A DNA stretch of 64,000 nt from assembly GCA_018896025.1 (NCBI GenBank), contig JAHIND010000002.1:62001-126000 (forward strand). The letters run 5' to 3'. Below are positions 24,239 through 32,351 of this stretch, piece after piece (positions within the stretch are counted from its first letter, which is position 1; every line of letters begins with the position of its first letter). The notes under the pieces were generated by a model. It searched no databases. It had not been told where the DNA came from and saw nothing but the letters and a program-made list of their open reading frames with translations. This DNA is from Pseudomonadota bacterium (GTDB taxonomy: Bacteria > Desulfobacterota > Desulfarculia > Desulfarculales > Desulfarculaceae). Position numbers and translations under genes: made by a program.

Positions 24239-26152
24239 TTAAGATACGTATCTTCTAGTGAGTTCAACCCTATTTGCCTGCTCAAGCCCAGCGAAGGATT
24301 CACCAGTCATTATGAGCTGTGCGCCTGTAAATTCGTTTTCGTTCAGTAATTCAATAAACGGTTGCACTATGAAATTTTCTTTATCTTTAACTGGTTCGCC
24401 AGAGAACTTGCCTGGCAAATCGATAATTGACAACCCGGGATAGTGGCAATCAGGCGAAGAGCTTAAGCTAAGTAACCCATAATGGTAAGCCATGAGAAAA
24501 TAAAGAGTATCCGTCCCGCCCAAAGCGGCATGCCATCGCCGTCCACCAATCCGTAAATTAAATCTATTCTGTGAAATATCGAAGCTAACTCGGCTGTGGC
24601 ACCATACGTTAGGGCGTAGTTGATTTATTTTGTCCAAATATAAATTCATGCCATCTTCAAGCTGTGAAGCATATCTTTCGAAGTCAATGGAACTTACAGT
24701 CTCGCTTATATGTGCTTCGAGTGGTTCGATGAGCTTTTCTAGTTGCCTAATTTTGTCAGTCAACCTCTCACCAATTTTCAATGCGTCAGCTAAACGGCTT
24801 ATTTGTCGTTGCCTTTCGTTCAGCTCTCCTAACGTCATGTCAATAGAGCTGACCTCATCTTGTACAAGTGCGGAAACAGCCTCTCGACTAACCGCAAGTT
24901 GACTATTCAACTTGCGCAGCCGTTCTTCAAAAACATGTATGTTTTCAACGGTTCTATTTTTTTCAGAATGCAAAACACCAATTAGTTCATTAGTTTCTTT
25001 GATCTCTCCTTCTAATCTATCCCGTTCAAAATGTATCCTGGCTGTTCCAAGTTCTTCAATTAATGGTTGATCAGGCATATCTTGATGACAAAGAAAACAT
25101 TTACGAGGGTCCTCAGAAGTATCGGATACTGATTGATCACAGGCAGGACAGTTTGTAATTTTTAAATCTGCAAGGACTGCGCCGGCATCTTCCGCCCGGG
25201 ATACACGCTCAAGTTCATCCTGAACATCAGCTCTGTAGCCCTGCATTTCTGCTATGCGAGCAGACGCTGCTTTGTATTTCATATTTAAATCTTCAAGCTT
25301 TGTCAATACTGATGCTCGTTCTTCTCCCAGTTTTATTGTCCAGTTGCGCTGCTCGGGAGATACTACTTTGTCACGGGCGTTATTTAATAGTTCCAGGCGG
25401 CGCAAACGAAAAGAATCAACTTCTCGTGATAAACGTTCCTCGGCATTTTTTATTGTTCTAACGCTGGAACTAACCCGCAGATTAGGCCCTGATAAAATAT
25501 CTCCAGCAAGTTCATCCAGGGTTTCCTTATATTGATCTCGGCGGGACTTTAATCTCTCAACTTGCATCTTTAGATTAATGAGTTCTCCGAACTCCTTAGT
25601 ATATATCCGCTCGGCAATTCCTAAAAATTGCATCAAAACAGCATGTTGTTCAACATCCGGCTGTTTATCTGCGATGCCCCCCCAAAAACGCTGTCGACGA
25701 TATATGTGACGCAGCAACATTCGAAAACTTAACTCAGGCCAAGTACGACCTGACATTGGGTTTCCCTTGGGAAAATGGAGCAGTGGTATGCCAAGGGATT
25801 GCATTAAGAAATCCTGATAATTTTTTACGGGCATGCCCTCCCCATCAACAAATACCTTGTTTTTTGCACCGAGTTCTAACCAGCGCCGTTCAATCAAATA
25901 TGTTTTGCCAGCAATGATTAGTTCAACTCTGGCTGCATCGTATGTATCTGCGAGGCCATTATCTTCATAACCGACAAAGGGATTATCACCAGATCGGCCT
26001 AGAAGATAATCCAAAGTGTGCAACCAGTTGGTTTTGCCTGTATTGGACAGCCCAACTAATAAATTTACGCCCGGTTTGAAATCGAGTTTTTCCATATCTC
26101 CCGTGGAAAACCGTCGTTCAAGACGACCAATAGAAAGATAGGGTACATTCAT
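24239..26152 (-). CDS. SMC-like ABC ATPase of an ABC three-component (ABC-3C) system
   Basis: A 637-residue protein with an N-terminal Walker A GLSNTGKT (residues 34-41), a long central coiled coil (about 190-500) broken by a zinc hook-like CPAC...CFLC insertion (about 340-365), and a C-terminal ATPase half with AALGGTDTLYFL, LSIIDLPGKFSGE (Walker B region) and MTGESF. This is a Rad50/SMC architecture similar to DUF3732-type proteins. It is the last gene of three overlapping genes; in ABC-3C systems the ATPase is thought to sense invasive nucleic acid and license the effector. Base composition is far more AT rich than the phage around it, a sign of recent transfer. Confidence 0.8.
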   Translation of the reverse strand: MNVPYLSIGRLERRFSTGDMEKLDFKPGVNLLVGLSNTGKTNWLHTLDYLLGRSGDNPFVGYEDNGLADTYDAARVELIIAGKTYLIERRWLELGAKNKVFVDGEGMPVKNYQDFLMQSLGIPLLHFPKGNPMSGRTWPELSFRMLLRHIYRRQRFWGGIADKQPDVEQHAVLMQFLGIAERIYTKEFGELINLKMQVERLKSRRDQYKETLDELAGDILSGPNLRVSSSVRTIKNAEERLSREVDSFRLRRLELLNNARDKVVSPEQRNWTIKLGEERASVLTKLEDLNMKYKAASARIAEMQGYRADVQDELERVSRAEDAGAVLADLKITNCPACDQSVSDTSEDPRKCFLCHQDMPDQPLIEELGTARIHFERDRLEGEIKETNELIGVLHSEKNRTVENIHVFEERLRKLNSQLAVSREAVSALVQDEVSSIDMTLGELNERQRQISRLADALKIGERLTDKIRQLEKLIEPLEAHISETVSSIDFERYASQLEDGMNLYLDKINQLRPNVWCHSRVSFDISQNRFNLRIGGRRWHAALGGTDTLYFLMAYHYGLLSLSSSPDCHYPGLSIIDLPGKFSGEPVKDKENFIVQPFIELLNENEFTGAQLIMTGESFAGLEQANRVELTRRYVS

Positions 26153-26721
26153 TTTTGAATTACCTCACCCATTGGACGATTGCGGACTTCGGACTCAAAG
26201 AGATCGTATATCATTTTTTTCAGAGACGAGCCGGTCCTGTTTCCATAGGCTTTCTTAACTTTGCGCATCCTTTCAATAATTGGCAAAAACGATTGCCGCT
26301 TTGATAGCAAGCCAACTGACTCCTGTCCCAGGTCCGTCAATATAAGTTTGAAAGTTCTATTATCTTTAGTGACACTTATTAATCCCTTTGCTTCTAAGTA
26401 CGCTAAGGTGTGATAGTAGCGTTTATCCCAAGGACCATAGTGGTGCCGGACCATAGCGGATTCAATTGATTGATTAGTTCCTTCTGCAACAAACGATTCT
26501 GGTTTATCTTCTTGAGGAGTTGCCGCCACAGCTGCGTCGAAAAAATCCGGGTAGCGTACAAAAAAGTCCAATTTAGCCATTTTTGTCAAGCCGTCTATCC
26601 GGCCGGAGACACCGCAATATTTCAATAATAGTAGAAGCCTAGCTGCATGAAACTCAACAACATCATCGGCTGAAATTGGCAAACTCGCAGGTTGCCAGCC
26701 CATTTTTTTAAGTAATTCCAC
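26149..26721 (-). CDS. ABC-3C middle component (winged-helix-like)
   Basis: A 190-residue protein with a GTG start that overlaps the effector stop (TAGTG); its own stop overlaps the ATPase start (ATGA). Residues of about 25-60 (ARLLLLLKYCGVSGRIDGL) and 95-140 (HHYGPWDKRYYHTLAYLEAKGLI followed by a beta wing) fit a winged helix, as known for the small middle components that bridge effector and ATPase in ABC-3C systems. No enzymatic motif. AT-rich like both neighbours. The role as adaptor is inferred from context. Confidence 0.7.
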   Translation of the reverse strand: MELLKKMGWQPASLPISADDVVEFHAARLLLLLKYCGVSGRIDGLTKMAKLDFFVRYPDFFDAAVAATPQEDKPESFVAEGTNQSIESAMVRHHYGPWDKRYYHTLAYLEAKGLISVTKDNRTFKLILTDLGQESVGLLSKRQSFLPIIERMRKVKKAYGNRTGSSLKKMIYDLFESEVRNRPMGEVIQK

Positions 26722-27896
26722 TAAGCCTGCCTATCGAACCGGAAAAAGCACCGATCCACAATGTCGTACATGCAGCCTTCTAGAAAGCTGAGTTGATTCT
26801 CGGTATTATCTGGTCGTTCCTCGTTCAGACTTTTCATTTTCTGTATGCAGCGATCATGAAAACAAGAGGGATCATCTTCTAATTTACCTGTCAAATAACG
26901 GGAACCTAAATCCATCAACTCCGCTTCAACCCTACGTTGTAAAAGCTTTTTTTGATCCGAAGCCATGTAGAGAGGTTTGCGAACTTCACTCGCGTACTCT
27001 CTTCGTAAATCTACCGCCAAATTAATTAAATGGCTTGGTATATTAGCATGCTCCATTTTCTTTCGAAGTTTTCCTCCAGAAGGTGCACTGGCACCATCTA
27101 AAATATCTTGATTGCGTTTTAACCACCATTCAACAAAGTCTTCTCTTCTAAATATCTTTTTGTCTCTGTCTGGCACCCATCTAGCGGCCCCAGCTTTTCT
27201 AACCATTGAACGAATGTCTTTTAAAACCAACTCTGCTTGTTCGTAAAGAAGCACATGACCTGCATCATGGCTGAGTTTAATAAGCCTAATTAAATTATTA
27301 GCTTGGACAGCTCTTTCACTTTCGCGAACTTCCCAAACACAAGTCTCTAGCCAATAATCTATAGTATTGCCCCGCGGGGACTTAATATCGGGCAATCGCT
27401 TTGCAACATTTTTCTTTAGGGCATTTAAATCGGCCCCGTCGGTCTCTCTTCCAGGTCCATTCTTGGGAAAGGTTAAAACCCTCAACTCAGCATTTACGGG
27501 GAATAGTGTAACTATACGAAACTGAGACTGGTGAATAAATTTATCATGCGAGAATGATTTTTCTAAAATAGAGGTGCCGGGTATTCTGTTGATTCTTTTA
27601 CACAGGTCTGCGACCGACCATAGCTTGTTTTCATGGTGCGCTTTGACTTGGACGAATTCGGTATGTTGGAGACCTGTATTATCTATTTGATGTATTACCG
27701 TGATGTCATCATGAGTTTCGCAGTGCACCTCTATAATAGACGTTTCTTCGAGCATCGTAATAAGGAAACCTGTAGCGATTTCATCTTGGTAGTTTAACCC
27801 TTGCCTTGCTAGCGGCCCACCCTCCTCATCGGGTGCCACTTCCCTCACTGAGGGCAATTCCAGCGCAACACCTGTATCAGTCCCTTGATCGACCAT
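26721..27896 (-). CDS. DUF4297-like nuclease effector of the ABC-3C system
   Basis: I start at the ATG at 27896, which has AGGATAGG upstream, giving 391 residues. The N-terminus has LNYQDEIATGF (Q37), a THDDI acidic pair (D63/D64) and EFVQVKAHHE (Q83, K85), the spacing of a PD-(D/E)xK type restriction-like nuclease as in the DUF4297/Cap4 family. The remainder (about 130-391) is helical and probably forms the sensor or interaction part. It is the first gene of the three-gene cargo. DNA cleavage causing defence or abortive infection is inferred, not shown. Confidence 0.72.
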   Translation of the reverse strand: MVDQGTDTGVALELPSVREVAPDEEGGPLARQGLNYQDEIATGFLITMLEETSIIEVHCETHDDITVIHQIDNTGLQHTEFVQVKAHHENKLWSVADLCKRINRIPGTSILEKSFSHDKFIHQSQFRIVTLFPVNAELRVLTFPKNGPGRETDGADLNALKKNVAKRLPDIKSPRGNTIDYWLETCVWEVRESERAVQANNLIRLIKLSHDAGHVLLYEQAELVLKDIRSMVRKAGAARWVPDRDKKIFRREDFVEWWLKRNQDILDGASAPSGGKLRKKMEHANIPSHLINLAVDLRREYASEVRKPLYMASDQKKLLQRRVEAELMDLGSRYLTGKLEDDPSCFHDRCIQKMKSLNEERPDNTENQLSFLEGCMYDIVDRCFFRFDRQA

Positions 27897-28210
27897 GCCT
27901 ATCCTGACTACAAATGGGCTTTTCCCGTGGATCACAGTTATCAAACGTAAATAGACAGCTAAGTAAGTGACGAGCAATGATGCGCGGCTGTCCGTGTAGA
28001 CGGTTAAAAGACGCCAATAAAAAAGGGCAGGAGCCTAAAGATCTAGTGCATGGTAGAGCAATACATGCCGATCAGTCAAGATTTACGCTCACTTCTCGGT
28101 TTTTGATTGATACTGCACAGGCAGGAATCTGAATTTATATTTTGGGGTGGATTTCTATGCTAGGTTGTACAGCGTCCCTTAGCTCAATAGAAAACCTAGG
28201 GATAAATTGT
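27897..28210. other. 314-base gene-free spacer upstream of the cargo operon
   Basis: AT-rich and without an open frame that can be supported. On the minus strand it holds the candidate promoter at 28079-28050. A weak inverted repeat (ccctTAG/CTAggg) near 28178-28201 lacks a T-run and is not called a terminator. Confidence 0.6.
28050..28079 (-). promoter_or_regulatory. Candidate sigma70 promoter for the ABC-3C cargo
   Basis: TTGACT (28079-28074) and TACCAT (28055-28050) are separated by 18 bases on the minus strand, about 150 bases before the nuclease start. The -35 is good and the -10 matches 4 of 6. It would allow expression from the lysogen independent of phage operons. Confidence 0.35.
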
Positions 28211-28432
28211 CTATAATTGCTCGTCCATATCGTGATAAAAGGCCACCAATCCGTCGTACCTAATCTTGTAAAATGGCCTTTCATCGCTTCCTCCAGCCCT
28301 TTTTAGCTCCCCAAAGGCTCCTCCGGCCATCTTGCGCTGCACCTCACGGGTGCTCAGGCCCAGTAATTCCGCCACCTCAGCCGCCCGATAGACAAGCTTG
28401 CGGGGTACGAAACTGGGAAGCTCAGGGCTCAT
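28211..28432 (-). CDS. Small HTH (MerR/excisionase-type) DNA-binding protein
   Basis: A 73-residue protein starting at the ATG at 28432, which overlaps the stop of the upstream gene (ATGA). Residues of about 14-40 (LVYRAAEVAELLGLSTREVQRKM) form the helix-turn-helix common to excisionase/HTH_17 proteins, followed by a short wing (KIRYDGL). It is the last gene of the early/middle operon before the cargo and could act as a late regulator or directionality-type factor. Confidence 0.72.
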   Translation of the reverse strand: MSPELPSFVPRKLVYRAAEVAELLGLSTREVQRKMAGGAFGELKRAGGSDERPFYKIRYDGLVAFYHDMDEQL

Positions 28433-28995
28433 GCCCGTCTCCGCTTGCGGCGCCGGGCCGGGGCCTGGCCCTGGAGCAGATCGATTAGGTGGCTGGCCTC
28501 GCTGGTGGTCAAGCAGCTCAGGCTGGGCCGCATCTTGCCGTCCTTTTTGCGGCGCGACTCCGGGAAGTTCTCGGCGATGTAGGCGTAGAGCCACTCCTCA
28601 TCGCGAAATGGATCCTTGCTCAGAAGCCCGCGAATCATGCGGGTCTGCGGCCGGGAGATCAAACTCAGCTCCCGGCGCTCCCGCAGCTGCATCTGCGTCT
28701 TGCGCTCCTTTAGCTTGTACAGGATCTTGTTCCAGTCCTGGCTGTCGCTGGGTGGCCACAGCTTGGGGCTGGCCTGGACGATGAAGCCCCGCAGCCATCC
28801 GGCCGGATTGTGGATGGGGCTATAGTTCAGGCGCTGGGCTATGGCGTGGATCTCCCCCACCAACGCCGCTATGGTTTCCTCCTGGGCCGGACTGGGCAGC
28901 TCCGCCGTGCGGCTGAGCTCCTCCCACAGCGGCTCCCAAAAAGCCACCCTGGGCGGTCGTCGACCGGCGGGATGTCTGAGAACCTTGGCACTCAT
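28429..28995 (-). CDS. Phage protein with GemA/gp16-like C-terminus
   Basis: A 188-residue basic protein. The C-terminal segment (KMRPSLSCLTTSEASHLIDL, about residues 154-173) resembles the end of Mu gp16/GemA (DUF1018) proteins, where a similar LTxxEASxLID pattern occurs, and it finishes with a very basic RRRKRRR tail. The N-terminal part is helical with no other motif. In Mu, GemA modulates host gene expression. Overlaps neighbours on both sides. The assignment rests on one motif. Confidence 0.5.
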   Translation of the reverse strand: MSAKVLRHPAGRRPPRVAFWEPLWEELSRTAELPSPAQEETIAALVGEIHAIAQRLNYSPIHNPAGWLRGFIVQASPKLWPPSDSQDWNKILYKLKERKTQMQLRERRELSLISRPQTRMIRGLLSKDPFRDEEWLYAYIAENFPESRRKKDGKMRPSLSCLTTSEASHLIDLLQGQAPARRRKRRRA

Positions 28996-29666
28996 GCCGC
29001 CTTGCCTTCCAGCTCGGCTAGGGACCTCTCCACCATCTCCCGTGCCATTTTTTCCAGGAGCACCCGAAGATCTTCCCGCCGCAGGAACATGCCGCCGTAT
29101 TGCTCAGCCAGCTCCTTGATCTCCTGGGCGTAGCGCTGGGGGTCTTTTTGATATCGGGCCAGGGTGGTGGCCACCGCCGCCTGGCTGACCGGCAGACCAG
29201 CCTCGGCCAAGAGCCCGCTCATTTCCTCGGCCACCTCTCTGGCCTCCCCGCCGGGCAGGTCCAGGGTAAGCTGCACCATGCTCTGGCCCAGCTCAGCAGC
29301 GCTGGCTCCCAGGGCCCTGGCCTTTAGGCCACCGGTGATCACCCGCTTAAGATGGGTCCGGACCGCCCGTCGGGCCAGGTGCACGTTGTCGGGCGATCCC
29401 ACGAAGTAACCGCCACCGCCACCGGGCAAGGGATAGATGGGTAGGCCGTGATACTCCCGCCGGATTAGGTGGTTAATCAGCTCGCGCACTGACCTGGCGT
29501 CCAGGGCCGTAAAATCGGCCACCCATTCCATCGGGGCCAGGGGCTTGCCCGGGCGCTGGTTATATGTGGCGATGGTATCCACCAGCCAGGCCTCGGCCTC
29601 GGTTAGCTGGGGATTGTGGCACCACTTGTCGCCCTGTTTTTCAAAGCCTAAAAGCTCACGCTTCAT
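28992..29666 (-). CDS. Phage middle-operon protein, unknown
   Basis: A 224-residue protein whose N-terminal 75 residues (LTEAEAWLVDTIATYNQRPG ... LDARSVRELINHLIRREYHGLPI) look like a winged-helix domain, followed by a helical, Ala/Glu/Leu-rich region and a C-terminal stretch of charged helices. A glycine-rich loop (GGGGGYF) at about 82-88 forms the likely wing. DNA binding is plausible; no family identified. It is coupled to its neighbours by four-base overlaps. Confidence 0.7.
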   Translation of the reverse strand: MKRELLGFEKQGDKWCHNPQLTEAEAWLVDTIATYNQRPGKPLAPMEWVADFTALDARSVRELINHLIRREYHGLPIYPLPGGGGGYFVGSPDNVHLARRAVRTHLKRVITGGLKARALGASAAELGQSMVQLTLDLPGGEAREVAEEMSGLLAEAGLPVSQAAVATTLARYQKDPQRYAQEIKELAEQYGGMFLRREDLRVLLEKMAREMVERSLAELEGKAA

Positions 29667-29803
29667 GGCTTACCCTTTCTCTCCCTGCGCCCACCCAGCC
29701 AGGCCGCCCCCCCCAGGGCCAACAGAGATAGGCCCATCGCCAGCAGGTCTGGGGTGGAGTACTTCGGCCATTGGGCCAGGGGGATGAAGGCCAAAAGGTT
29801 CAT
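29663..29803 (-). CDS. Small single-pass membrane protein
   Basis: A 46-residue protein starting at the ATG at 29803 (overlap ATGA with the upstream stop). Residues of about 19-38 (LLAMGLSLLALGGAAWLGG) form a single transmembrane helix followed by a positive GRRERKGKP tail, so the C-terminus should be cytoplasmic. No known family; small membrane genes of this type are common in phage early operons. Confidence 0.65.
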   Translation of the reverse strand: MNLLAFIPLAQWPKYSTPDLLAMGLSLLALGGAAWLGGRRERKGKP

Positions 29804-30003
29804 GCCTCTTGCTGCTTCCTGGCCAGGGCCCGCCAGCCCTCCTCGGTGATCTCCACCGTCACCGGGCACAGGCCGGTGGCGCAGATGCCCAGCTCGTTGG
29901 CCTGGTGAGCGCAGGCCTCACCGCCGGGGGAATGGTCACAGCCCTGACTGCCCAAGGGCAGCCTTGCCGTTTGGGCCTGGGCGTTTTCCGCGGGGCGGTG
30001 CAT
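29800..30003 (-). CDS. Small Cys/His-rich phage protein
   Basis: A 67-residue protein from the ATG at 30003, which has a GGAGGAAG site and overlaps the previous stop (TGATG). It contains Cys and His residues spaced CDHSPGGEACAHQ... CATGLC, enough for one metal site, followed by a helix-forming C-terminus. Metal binding is inferred only from the spacing. No family recognised. Confidence 0.65.
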   Translation of the reverse strand: MHRPAENAQAQTARLPLGSQGCDHSPGGEACAHQANELGICATGLCPVTVEITEEGWRALARKQQEA

Positions 30004-30284
30004 CACTTCCTCCCTTTCCTGGCCGACACATAGGCCGCGTCCGTGATCAGGGCGTTGAGCAGGGCCGCCCCGTTGCCCCAGGCCATCAGCTGGCCCCAGG
30101 CCCCACCCAGGGCGGCCAATTGGATCAGGATCAGGCCGGCGGTGACCATGCCCAGCAGTCCGGGGGATATGCCCGCCGTTTCCCGGGTGCGCAGGATCCG
30201 CACCCACTGCGGGATGTAGCAGGCCACCACCAGGATGTAGCCGAGTACAAAGGCGACGTTGGCGAGGTGGTCAGGCAGGGTCAT
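30003..30284 (-). CDS. PQ-loop SemiSWEET-like membrane protein
   Basis: A 93-residue protein with three transmembrane helices at about residues 9-27, 43-60 and 68-87. The first helix ends in CYIPQWVRILRTRETAGIS, the PQ-loop signature (Pro-Gln followed by a basic loop and GxS) of SemiSWEET and related transporters, which work as dimers of three-helix units. SemiSWEETs move sugars in bacteria; here the substrate is unknown. Finding it within a prophage middle operon, overlapping a methyltransferase start by 14 bases, is unusual. Confidence 0.7.
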   Translation of the reverse strand: MTLPDHLANVAFVLGYILVVACYIPQWVRILRTRETAGISPGLLGMVTAGLILIQLAALGGAWGQLMAWGNGAALLNALITDAAYVSARKGRK

Positions 30285-31149
30285 GGGCTTCCCTCCTGGC
30301 CGCCTGGGCCCGAGGCGATATCCACACGCACTCGGTGCGCTTCTGCTTGGCTGAAACTTGCCCCTTGCCCTGCAGGCCCGAACGGCGGGTGCGCCCCGCG
30401 GCCTGGCAGACCGTCTGCCAGCTTCGCTTGTCCCATCCCGCTCTCTCCAGGGGTCGGTACACCGGGTGGTCGTAGCCGCTCAGCAGGGCCATGCCCTGAA
30501 TTTCCAGCAGGATATTGACCAGCTCCTGGTGGTCGGCCAGGTCCATTTCATGGCGGTAGGAGCCGCCCCGCCGGGTGGCGGGGACATAAGGCGGGTCCAG
30601 GTAAAATAAGGTTTCGGGAGTGTCGTAGCGGGGAATCACCAGACGGAAGTCCTGGTTGTCCACCTGGACGCGCATCATCCGCTGGTGCACCACCGCCAGC
30701 CGCACCACCGCCGAGATCCAGGAGGAGGCGGTTTGTGCCATCCCCCGGGAGCTTGCATTCACATTGGCACCCCAGGAGTTGCCAAAAATCCCGCCAAATG
30801 ACATGCGGCTGGTTACAAACCAGCGGTAGGCCCGCTCCACCGGGTCTTCGCAACTTTCCCAAGTGGCCAGGCAGGAGGAGTACTCCTCCCGGCTGTAAGG
30901 GGTGCTGGAGCAGCGATAGATCAAGCTGCCCACCAGATCCGGATCCCGCAGCACCCGGAAAAAGGTGACCAGGCCTGAGTCCCGGTCGTTGTAGACCTCC
31001 ACCGGCGAGGGCTCCTTGCCCAACAGCAAAGAGGCCCCTCCGCCAAATGGCTCCACGTAAACACGGTGCGGGGGCAACAAGGGCAGAAGCTTGTTGACCA
31101 TTCTACTTTTGCCGCCCAACCAAGAAATTGGGCTAAATACACGCTTCAT
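30271..31149 (-). CDS. D12-class N6-adenine DNA methyltransferase
   Basis: I start at the ATG at 31149, which has AAGGA nine bases upstream; the protein then has 292 residues. It opens with ISWLGGKSRM (residues 8-17), followed by the AdoMet-binding FGGGAS (35-40), NDRD (54-57) and catalytic DPPY (185-188), the order of Dam-like alpha-class (D12) enzymes. It methylates adenine, presumably to protect phage DNA from host restriction. No cognate nuclease is adjacent. Overlaps the PQ-loop gene. Confidence 0.9.
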   Translation of the reverse strand: MKRVFSPISWLGGKSRMVNKLLPLLPPHRVYVEPFGGGASLLLGKEPSPVEVYNDRDSGLVTFFRVLRDPDLVGSLIYRCSSTPYSREEYSSCLATWESCEDPVERAYRWFVTSRMSFGGIFGNSWGANVNASSRGMAQTASSWISAVVRLAVVHQRMMRVQVDNQDFRLVIPRYDTPETLFYLDPPYVPATRRGGSYRHEMDLADHQELVNILLEIQGMALLSGYDHPVYRPLERAGWDKRSWQTVCQAAGRTRRSGLQGKGQVSAKQKRTECVWISPRAQAARREAHDPA

Positions 31150-31276
31150 CCGATCAATCCTTGCTACAATGCCCCCTGGCCAACAAGCCATGAGGGTTGG
31201 GTTTCTAACCTGATCGGATGCCATCATCATCCGGTCGCCGGGGGGAGCTGCAATCTCCCTCCGGCAACCCTCACCT

Positions 31277-31531
31277 CTATTTGCTAGTGCGCTTCGCACG
31301 CAGCCACTTCTCATGGGGTTTGAACGTTGGGCACCAGGCCGTGCGGCAGGTGCCGTCCTGGTGCTTGCCGCACCAGCTGTCCTGGCCTTCGCCCAGCGCC
31401 CGGCCTTCGGGCGGCCCCTCTTGCCAGTGAGCGCAGTAGGAGCACCACTCGAAATAGTCTCCCGGCCACTTGCTTTTGGGCGTGGGCTCAAAGCGGTGGC
31501 CGCAGTTGGGGCAGGTGACGGGCTGGGCCAC
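31277..31531 (-). CDS. Zinc-ribbon-like small protein
   Basis: An 84-residue protein with nine or so metal-ligand residues: CPNCGHRF (7-14), CSYCAHW (30-36), and CGKHQDGTC...WC (54-67). Two zinc sites are likely. Such small zinc proteins in phage early regions often bind nucleic acid or act as host modulators; nothing more specific can be said. A 127-base gap with no supportable gene separates it from the methyltransferase. Confidence 0.68.
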   Translation of the reverse strand: MAQPVTCPNCGHRFEPTPKSKWPGDYFEWCSYCAHWQEGPPEGRALGEGQDSWCGKHQDGTCRTAWCPTFKPHEKWLRAKRTSK

Positions 31532-31532
31532 A

Positions 31533-32213
31533 TCACAGCCCTACGCAGGGGTTGGCCACGCCGGTTATTTGGCGCACCAGGATCTGGCCCAGGTCGCCCT
31601 GGCTCAGGTACATCCGCCCGTTGGGCATGGGCCCGCCCAGGAGAAACACGTCCAGCCGTCCGTCAACAGCCTCGGGCTGCTCCAGCGGGTTTTCCGCCAA
31701 GCGGCGCAGGCGCTCCTGACCGCAGAGCCACAGGCGCATGCGCAGTTCGTGGCGCTCGAAGTGCATGGGGTCGATGATCATCGGGCCCAGCTCAGCGTCC
31801 AGGCGGCCGCCCTGGCCGTAGGCCTCTTCCCAGAGCCCTTGTTGCTCCAGCCCTTCGCACAGGTGATCCACGTCCGTTTCGTTGTGGCCCGCCTCGTGCC
31901 CGCCTCCAAAAAGGCTCATGTAAGTGCGTCCGTTGGGCAGTGGCCCGCCCAGGACGCGGATCAGGCATTTGCTGCCCCTGGGGTAGCAGTGCTGCTTGCC
32001 TTCGGGGTGGAAGTCCCAGAGCTTGTCCGAGCCGCAGATATCCACCGTCAGGTCGGTTACCCGTCCGGCCATGTAGTCCGGCGTGGTGATGATCGGGGCT
32101 ATGGCGTCGTCCAGCCGATCGGCCATCTCAATGGTTTTGTTCCACTGATCCTCGGGCAAGGGCCCCTCGGTCCAACGCCTGATCTTCTTGAGTAGGTCGC
32201 CATCAAAGTTCAC
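31533..32213 (-). CDS. Protein with duplicated GGPxPNGRxYxS motif, unknown
   Basis: I choose the GTG at 32213, which has AAGGAG seven bases upstream, giving 226 residues. Two homologous halves are visible: LIRVLGGPLPNGRTYMSLF in the first and LDVFLLGGPMPNGRMYLSQ in the second, each after a Cys-containing strand and a charged segment. The protein contains several Cys and His residues (ICGSD, HCYPRGSKC, HEAGHNETDVDH). No known family is recognised. Internal duplication points to a small binding domain in tandem. Confidence 0.65.
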   Translation of the reverse strand: MNFDGDLLKKIRRWTEGPLPEDQWNKTIEMADRLDDAIAPIITTPDYMAGRVTDLTVDICGSDKLWDFHPEGKQHCYPRGSKCLIRVLGGPLPNGRTYMSLFGGGHEAGHNETDVDHLCEGLEQQGLWEEAYGQGGRLDAELGPMIIDPMHFERHELRMRLWLCGQERLRRLAENPLEQPEAVDGRLDVFLLGGPMPNGRMYLSQGDLGQILVRQITGVANPCVGL

Positions 32214-32351
32214 GACTAATCTCCTTACGGCCTGGCTCGTCAGGACGGGTAGGCCAGATCCCGCCGAGGCCCGGGGAAGGCGCTGAAATTTCATGCGCGC
32301 CTACGGTCGGGGGGATGACCGCCCCGGGCCTTTCGCCTAATCGCTAATCAA

